A program made the position numbers and the translations under genes. This document shows, piece by piece, positions 15,586-20,954 of a DNA stretch of 20,954 nucleotides. The DNA is from Phoronis australis (lineage: Eukaryota; Phoronida; Phoronidae): positions 61,163-82,116 of the forward strand of contig NMRA01000213.1 in assembly GCA_002633005.1 (NCBI GenBank), in the 5' to 3' direction. Each line of letters begins with the position of its first letter. Position 1 is the stretch's first letter. The notes under the pieces were generated by a model, which was not told the origin of the DNA, searched no databases, and was given only the letters and a program-made list of their open reading frames with translations.

Positions 15586-18217
15586 CTTTCCTACCTCACA
15601 AATTGGATTTTACTAGGCGCCTTGGTAGGTGGTCTTTTCCCATCGTTGCCGTGTAATTTGCAAAAAGCGTGGGTCACGCTTGCCCGTATAGTAGACTTCG
15701 TTCTTTCAAGGATTGTCGAGTGTTACAGAGCATTATTTTGGGTCAGAGAACTGTACGGCGGAAGTCGTTTTTAGTGGTGTTATTAGGCCAGAGCTAGGTT
15801 TGATATCCACAGAAATATTTGACCACACTGCCCCGAAAGTTATCAACTTTTTTACTAACATACCTTAGTGGTGTACAGAGCGTCAAAGCAATGAGTACGA
15901 ACAGGCTTACGGGGTAAACCTTCGACTCGCCTGGACCTACAGTGTACATATACATGTATGAATTCGCTCGCGTACTGGTCATCATTACTAGCACAGTTAT
16001 GTAACAGTAAGACTGTCATTGTTACTGGCAAAATTAGGATAGTCATAATTGACCTTTTGTCAGATTATTCAATGGTTTCTCCAAAAATATTTTCAATTAA
16101 CGAAAACAAAGATATTATTTCGACTTTCGAGTGACATTGTTCATTAATTCCTTTAAGAATCTTTACAATTGCCTGCATTTTAGGGTTCGTCGATTAACGT
16201 GTCAAGAGATTATTCCGGCACAATCAAGTTCCGGATTTTGATCAAATGACCTGCACCGTCGCCAGTCATGGTTCTTGCCCTTAAAAGGTATACTGCAACT
16301 CCTCATCTATCATTTGAAATCGGATTTTTTAACTCAACCCATTCAAACTCTGTTTTGGCGGATAACCGCTGCAACAATTGTTCTGAAATTCGATTTGCTG
16401 GTATTAAAATACGTAAAAACTCATAACGAAACGAAACCAATTCCGGTAACATGTACGCCACCTCGTGGAAGACCAGTTGATTGAAGGACTGGGGAAAAAG
16501 GAATATGGCCAGTACGTGACGAAATTTTGACATGTCGCCGAAAGCCGATGCAAAAGATCCCACCACAACTGCAGCAGAATAACGGCAGAACGCCAATCGG
16601 TCATAAGTTGTCTAAAATTCTGATATAGCCTAGTAAAACAAGACATCGCAACAGCTAAGAGCTATTTTTTATCAAAATTTGAATACATAGGCCTCCATGT
16701 CATATGTGTAATGCACTGTTTTCTTGAGATAAGTGTGGGAGTGGGTTTTTGGTTACAGGGTGTCCTGTCTGATCCCCGGGGGTTTCTGTTTTAAAAGTCA
16801 GGGTTGGTGTTTTGAGGGCATGTTAGCTGTTTTGAATGTGCAGGGCCATGTGTTCGACTCCGGGATATTTGATTTTCACCGGGTTTCCAATTTTGATTTC
16901 GATTAGGTGGTGTACTTTCGCATTTTACCGAAAAGACAGGTATTCGAAGATTGCAACACAACAAGACCTTTGGACTTTAATAAATTACAACCTGTACGAG
17001 CAATGTCTGTTGTGTGTCAGAATGTACTTTGGTGTTATTGCAACAATAGGTCTCTTTTCCGGATGGTGGGCGGTGCCATTTCATACATACAAGGAATTGT
17101 GCGACTTGCGATTCGATTATCATTGATCTTGTTTTCTCTTCCCTCCGGTGTACCAATGACTTCCAGTTACACAAACTTGAAATTTTACTGAGGCCCTGCT
17201 CAAACATGTCCCGTAAACGAACCACTAAACTGCTTAGATGGTAACGTTCCCGCCCAGTGCCCCTACGAAGGAACCAATATAGATGCGAACGCCTAATGAC
17301 GCGAGAAACAAGACTGTTGATAGGTAAATGTAACTGTCAGTACTGAGATTCATCAATCAAGGTTTACCAGGACAAAGGAACATTTTCTACATGATCGCAT
17401 CTATGTATTTCAGTTTTTGCAGTCATATATTACAAAGCAGGTTGACTTCAGTAATTGAAAACATTGAACAAATCTTGGAAGTTTCTGAAAAGTGAATTTT
17501 AGATTACAATTCCGTAGCTATTTTATGGTCCATCACCAGAAATTCAAAATAAAACTAAAAATGCAACTCTCAGTGGAATTTAACTAAATTTGTCACGTGA
17601 CTAGTGTCTAAGCCATACGTGAGTGATCCCCATTCTTTTTTGATTATGTGTTAAACTGTTTGTGTTGCCATAGGCAGCTGTGTTAGAATACTGCCAGGTT
17701 GCCCACGTTAGCACCTTAACTAATGCTACGAGGTAAAAGACGAAACTGACTTATCATAGAGTAAATATTGATTATGTAATTTGTAGAATCAGTTCCATTG
17801 AAGTTGCCCAAAATTTGTGCATGTGCACTTTTAAAACCATGGGATCAAACTTTTTACATGTACCTTTAATAGCTACATGTATTTTTAGATGATGTTTATT
17901 GTATGGATTCTAGAAATTTACGGCGAAGATTGATCAGTTTCTCTGCATTCATGCACAACCACAAAGCTAAGCCCACAGTCAACTTCTGACATTGATGAAA
18001 GCCTGAGCGAAATGACATTCGGGCGTTGACAGTTTCGAAGTGCGTTGATACTAAATCGATGTATTTAGTTCGTGTTCTTCCAATTAGTTAATGTTTCGTC
18101 CATTTGTGTAGTAACAATAGTACACGCATGTGTGTTCTTAAGTAGAAAATACGTGTTTTCGTTACATTCGTAATTTAGACTTTTGATATCTGGCAAGGAA
18201 GTCAACGACTACAAACG
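15586..18217. other. Intergenic region upstream of the GPCR gene
   Basis: About 2.6 kb with no gene I can support. Overlapping frames on both strands at 16275-16646 and 16836-17225 are mutual shadows with random-like composition. Any 5' untranslated exon of the GPCR gene would lie here; AATTTAG at 18172-18178 is a possible acceptor. Confidence 0.35.
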
Positions 18218-19228
18218 ATGGATTCTATGCTCTTAAATGAAACCGATGAACTTACAGCTGAAAATCATTCCGAATATTGGTACGTTCAAAACAAGATACC
18301 TCCCGCTATGACGTATGTACACATGATCACTGGTTTTATCATTTCCGTTGTAACGTGCGTTGGAAATGCACTGGTGTGCCTGCTTTCTTTGAAATACGAC
18401 TGTATCCAGAAGGAAGACTTCAGTATTATCATTCTGGGATTGTCTACAACAGACTTAATGGCGGGGATGACCATGCCGATAAATTTTGTAAGAAAACTTA
18501 TGTTTCCTTTATTTTGGGAACAGATGCCCATGGACCTGCTGAACACCAAAACTATGTGCTGGGCCTCGATGTACGTGATTCTATTTCCGTTGGCCGTGTC
18601 TAACTTGAATGTCTGTATACTGTCGGTAGACCGGTTTATCTCCATTCGGTTCTCTTTTCAACACGCCAAGTGGATGACTCGCAAAGTATACAAGACGTTG
18701 ATCATCGGAACGTATTTCGTATACGTGCCCGTTGCAGGGGCTCTTCTGTGGATAGCCGCAGATGACGATTATGATCCTTCTTTCACCGTTTGTGTATTCG
18801 AGACTGCATTTAAACCTCACGTTGCTCGACAAGTTTACGCCACGCTTACAGTTTACTTACCAAGTTTTGTAACCGTGTCTTCTCACGTCTACATTGGCTT
18901 AAAAGCGTTCCAGCAACGCAAAAAGATTCACAGCGTTTCCTCTGATCCAATCGAGGTGAGAAAAGCATCTCAGTGGAAGATAACGAAAAGTATGTTGAAA
19001 TTTGTGGTGTTCTACGCCATATGCTACCTGCCCACCGTAACAACGAAAAACGCGATTCCCGAGGACAGAGACCTACCATGGGAAATTCAATCCCTTAAGG
19101 TGGTATCGGTGCAGTTAATGGTCGTAAATTCGATGATAAACCCTTTCTTTTACGCCTTTTCCCTTCAGCAATACAATGAAGCCTTTCGCAAGTTCTTTCG
19201 ACAATGCCGCGGCAAAGAAACAGGGTGA
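18218..19228 (+). CDS. Class A (rhodopsin-family) G protein-coupled receptor, orphan
   Basis: 336 residues in one exon with seven hydrophobic segments at roughly 33-58, 69-92, 112-142, 157-180, 205-228, 258-277 and 293-315. Landmarks are: GN at 49-50 (N1.50), D79 (2.50), C114 and C192 for the extracellular disulfide, D138-R139-F140 (DRF in place of DRY), P215 (5.50), CYLP 269-272 in place of CWxP, and NPFFY 308-312 with a basic helix 8 behind it. N7 and N16 are N-glycosylation sequons on the outer tail. There is no Asp at 3.32 (I121), so it is unlikely to be an amine receptor. An in-frame TAG at 18176-18178 and a strong ACG ATG G context fix the start. The ligand is unknown. Confidence 0.92.
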   Translation: MDSMLLNETDELTAENHSEYWYVQNKIPPAMTYVHMITGFIISVVTCVGNALVCLLSLKYDCIQKEDFSIIILGLSTTDLMAGMTMPINFVRKLMFPLFWEQMPMDLLNTKTMCWASMYVILFPLAVSNLNVCILSVDRFISIRFSFQHAKWMTRKVYKTLIIGTYFVYVPVAGALLWIAADDDYDPSFTVCVFETAFKPHVARQVYATLTVYLPSFVTVSSHVYIGLKAFQQRKKIHSVSSDPIEVRKASQWKITKSMLKFVVFYAICYLPTVTTKNAIPEDRDLPWEIQSLKVVSVQLMVVNSMINPFFYAFSLQQYNEAFRKFFRQCRGKETG

Positions 19229-19664
19229 CTTTTGTAGCGTGAAAAATGAACTGCATATCGTTCATCAGAGGATTTACTTTCTCAATTTTGTCGTGAAGTC
19301 GAGATTGCACGTGGAGTATTTCAAGCATGTAGTTCATGGAAAAGTGGTGCTCTTATAAAAACTGGGGGTTCAAAATAATTCTCAAACTTCATGGAGCTTT
19401 CTAGTTAAAAATACAATGCTCACATGTTATAGAAAATTATATCTATGCGTTTTCATTGTTACATATAATCTTTTTAATCGTGTTATTTATGCCTCATATG
19501 AAGGTTTTTTGGGAAGATGAAAATTTGTACAGTCATTTTATTGTCTATGAATTACTTAATTTTCTTCCAATATTTGTTTTCCGTTCAAATAACGAAGGCA
19601 TTGGTAGTCAAAACGGTAAACTTGCAACGCTGGGCGAGTCTGATGGCTGTGTTGTTTGAGAGTG
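19229..19664 (+). other. Presumed 3' UTR of the GPCR gene
   Basis: Follows the TGA at 19226-19228 and leads to the first AATAAA at 19665. The open frames inside it (for example 19456-19659) have no recognisable features. Confidence 0.45.
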
Positions 19665-19670
19665 AATAAA
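19665..19670 (+). terminator. Polyadenylation signal, proximal, GPCR gene
   Basis: AATAAA within GTGAATAAAAATC, 437 nt past the GPCR stop codon. Confidence 0.45.
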
Positions 19671-19783
19671 AATCTGAGACATTGTTCCCAGCGTAGTGAC
19701 GGTAAGAGTGTGCAGTTCAAGCACCAATGCGCTCGCATTTTAGTTTTGTATTTAGAAATTTATGTTTCATGTACTTAGCTGTG

Positions 19784-19789
19784 AATAAA
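19784..19789 (+). terminator. Polyadenylation signal, distal, GPCR gene
   Basis: A second AATAAA (GTGAATAAAGAG), followed within about 25 nt by a GT-rich stretch (CTTGTGGGATTGGTTTG). That downstream element makes it the stronger of the two signals. Confidence 0.45.
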
Positions 19790-20118
19790 GAGTTTGCACT
19801 GCACCTTGTGGGATTGGTTTGACTATGGTCACGAGGTGGCACTCGTTTCAGTGTTGTTGCCAAGTGGCGCAGCTTCATAGTTGCGCTTGTAGCAAAGAGT
19901 ACAGTTACATGTATGTAACGAGGTCTGCCCCTTGCCATCTTGCACTATTACATAGGGTCAGGGCCTAGGAACGCACTGGGGCTCCTACCAACACGGCTGT
20001 TTACGGCAATGAAACAATGATGAAAATTGTGCCTTACCACTGAACCACACTTGAACCGCGGTACACTACGTGTATTTATCGGTAGGCCTACCAACAACAG
20101 TGCGATAAAAAATAACAT
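19790..20118. other. Intergenic sequence, nothing recognised
   Basis: A minus-strand AAGATGGCAAGGGG near 19938 resembles a housekeeping start context, but the frame behind it (19717-19938) crosses the GPCR polyadenylation region and has no known motif. Confidence 0.35.
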
Positions 20119-20763
20119 TTGTTTGAACACCATCATAATGCAAGCCTTTCAAAACATGTTCTTCAAGGAAATGTACACTTGGTTGCTTTGCCTGATCTAC
20201 GCCACAGGAGTCCTCAGCTTTTGATCGCCCCAATACACAACTCGACAAGGCGAATTCCACGGGTGCCGTCCATATCAAACACAAAACTCAATAAAATTAC
20301 ACAAAACAGGGTTTCAACAAACCATTACCAATTATTCTTTCTTCTAATGCCATTCACGGTGTTCTGCTCTAGCGTGTTCGCAACAAATTCGCGGTCAACG
20401 CACAAAAATGTTCCCAAAAACTCCATGCGTACTTCGTACTTTGGCGGTTCGAGGTCAAGGACGGTACAGAATTATCCGATGAGTTACTATGGACGGCAAT
20501 TGCCGGTTCATGACGGAAGGTTCCGAAATGATCTGGCTAAGTGTAGAGTTATCGATGTCGTGACTTTCCGTGACAACTGGGCAATTTCCACTTTGGTTTT
20601 AACAGTAATCTACAAATTTTACAATTTTAAAACCCGACACTTTTCCAAAACGTTGAATATTCGAAACACCTGTTGCAGATTTCTTATGTTTGATAAAAAG
20701 GGTAGTGTCGTTAACATACTGAAATGTTTTGTTTTCTTAGTTACCCGTCAGTTCAGCGCATAG
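20119..20763 (+). CDS. Long open frame of uncertain status
   Basis: Stop-free for about 645 bp, ending in TAG at 20761-20763. The 5' edge is TTG; the first ATG is at codon 77 (about 20347), leaving 138 codons that start MPFTVFCSSVFATNS. A weak hydrophobic stretch (WAISTLVLTVIYKFY) is present, but there is no domain, no repeat and no recognised motif. The amino-acid mix resembles translated non-coding DNA. I report it because it is the longest unexplained frame, not because I believe it is a gene. Confidence 0.15.
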   Translation: MFEHHHNASLSKHVLQGNVHLVALPDLRHRSPQLLIAPIHNSTRRIPRVPSISNTKLNKITQNRVSTNHYQLFFLLMPFTVFCSSVFATNSRSTHKNVPKNSMRTSYFGGSRSRTVQNYPMSYYGRQLPVHDGRFRNDLAKCRVIDVVTFRDNWAISTLVLTVIYKFYNFKTRHFSKTLNIRNTCCRFLMFDKKGSVVNILKCFVFLVTRQFSA

Positions 20764-20923
20764 AATAGGGTTACAGGTAGGGGATCTCCCTTTGCACTTG
20801 GAAGTAACAAAAGGCATGTCCACTATTTAGCGCACAAGACTGGATATAGACATTTTTAGTGACAAATCTTTCACTAAAATTAAATTAGCATTTGACATTT
20901 TTTTAAGAAACACCAATATAAAC
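20764..20923. other. Short intergenic tail, nothing recognised
   Basis: AT-rich sequence before the terminal hAT-like repeat end. Confidence 0.4.
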
Positions 20924-20954
20924 CATAGGCGGATGTAGGGGGGGGGCCCCCCCC
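20924..20954 (+). repeat. hAT-like transposon terminus, cut by window end
   Basis: CATAGGCGGATGTAGGG followed by G and C runs resembles the plus-oriented counterpart of the CAGTGGCGGATCTAGG ends elsewhere in the window, with several changes. The element would extend right, past the window. Confidence 0.45.

Noticed and set aside
16851-16862. TGTTCGACTCC as a polymerase III B-box
   Set aside because: No A-box at suitable distance upstream and no tRNA-like folding.
16275-17225. Cluster of overlapping open frames on both strands
   Set aside because: They shadow one another, have random-like composition, and show no domains or conserved splice structure.

Overview
The window looks like nuclear DNA of a marine invertebrate, most likely a deuterostome (hemichordate, echinoderm or cephalochordate). 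The evidence is a lineage-expanded type of TRIM-NHL gene, an intronless class A GPCR, a vertebrate-like mitochondrial ribosomal protein gene with a large intron, frequent AGGCCTA and TACATGTA words, and dense short DNA-transposon debris. Assignment to a phylum is inference; there is nothing bacterial, no operon, no CRISPR array and no rRNA gene.

Layout: 1-950 is transposon debris, with two copies of a hAT-like C-rich terminus, a tRNA-like SINE head, a perfect GC hairpin and one unexplained small ORF. About 1088-1300 holds frame-broken remains of a hAT-type (TTF zinc finger) transposase. 1945-5425 is a TRIM-NHL gene: a likely TATA promoter and tiny untranslated exon, an intron, then one coding exon of 676 codons (RING, two B-boxes, coiled coil, six NHL blades). 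5862-6083 is a MITE with inverted repeats and a TTACT target duplication. 6392-11703 is a minus-strand gene for mitochondrial ribosomal protein mL54 (MRPL54). I rebuilt it from two exons (11586-11700 and 6656-6942) that join in frame to 133 residues, closely like the human protein's length and motif order. Its first exon is only 38 codons.

The 4.6 kb MRPL54 intron contains the most unusual object in the window: an imperfect inverted repeat of about 2.26 kb (7394-9656), with arms of roughly 0.95 kb around a 0.33 kb loop and exact blocks up to 37 bp. It would fold into a very long hairpin in the MRPL54 pre-mRNA. It may be a foldback transposon, a small-RNA hairpin locus, or both.

From 11.7 to 18.2 kb there is no solid gene. 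This stretch has a GC-rich segment beside the MRPL54 promoter, another hAT-like end, a third MITE copy, a 39 bp tandem duplication, a roughly 260 bp direct repeat whose second copy starts exactly at an N (possible assembly join), and a weak minus-strand exon candidate. 18218-19228 is an intronless class A GPCR with conserved disulfide, DRF and NPxxY positions but several atypical core residues. The window ends, as it begins, inside a C/G-rich hAT-like terminus, which suggests that contig ends fall in these repeats.

The three genes belong to unrelated pathways (ubiquitin ligation or RNA-linked regulation, mitochondrial translation, membrane signalling). I see no functional cluster.
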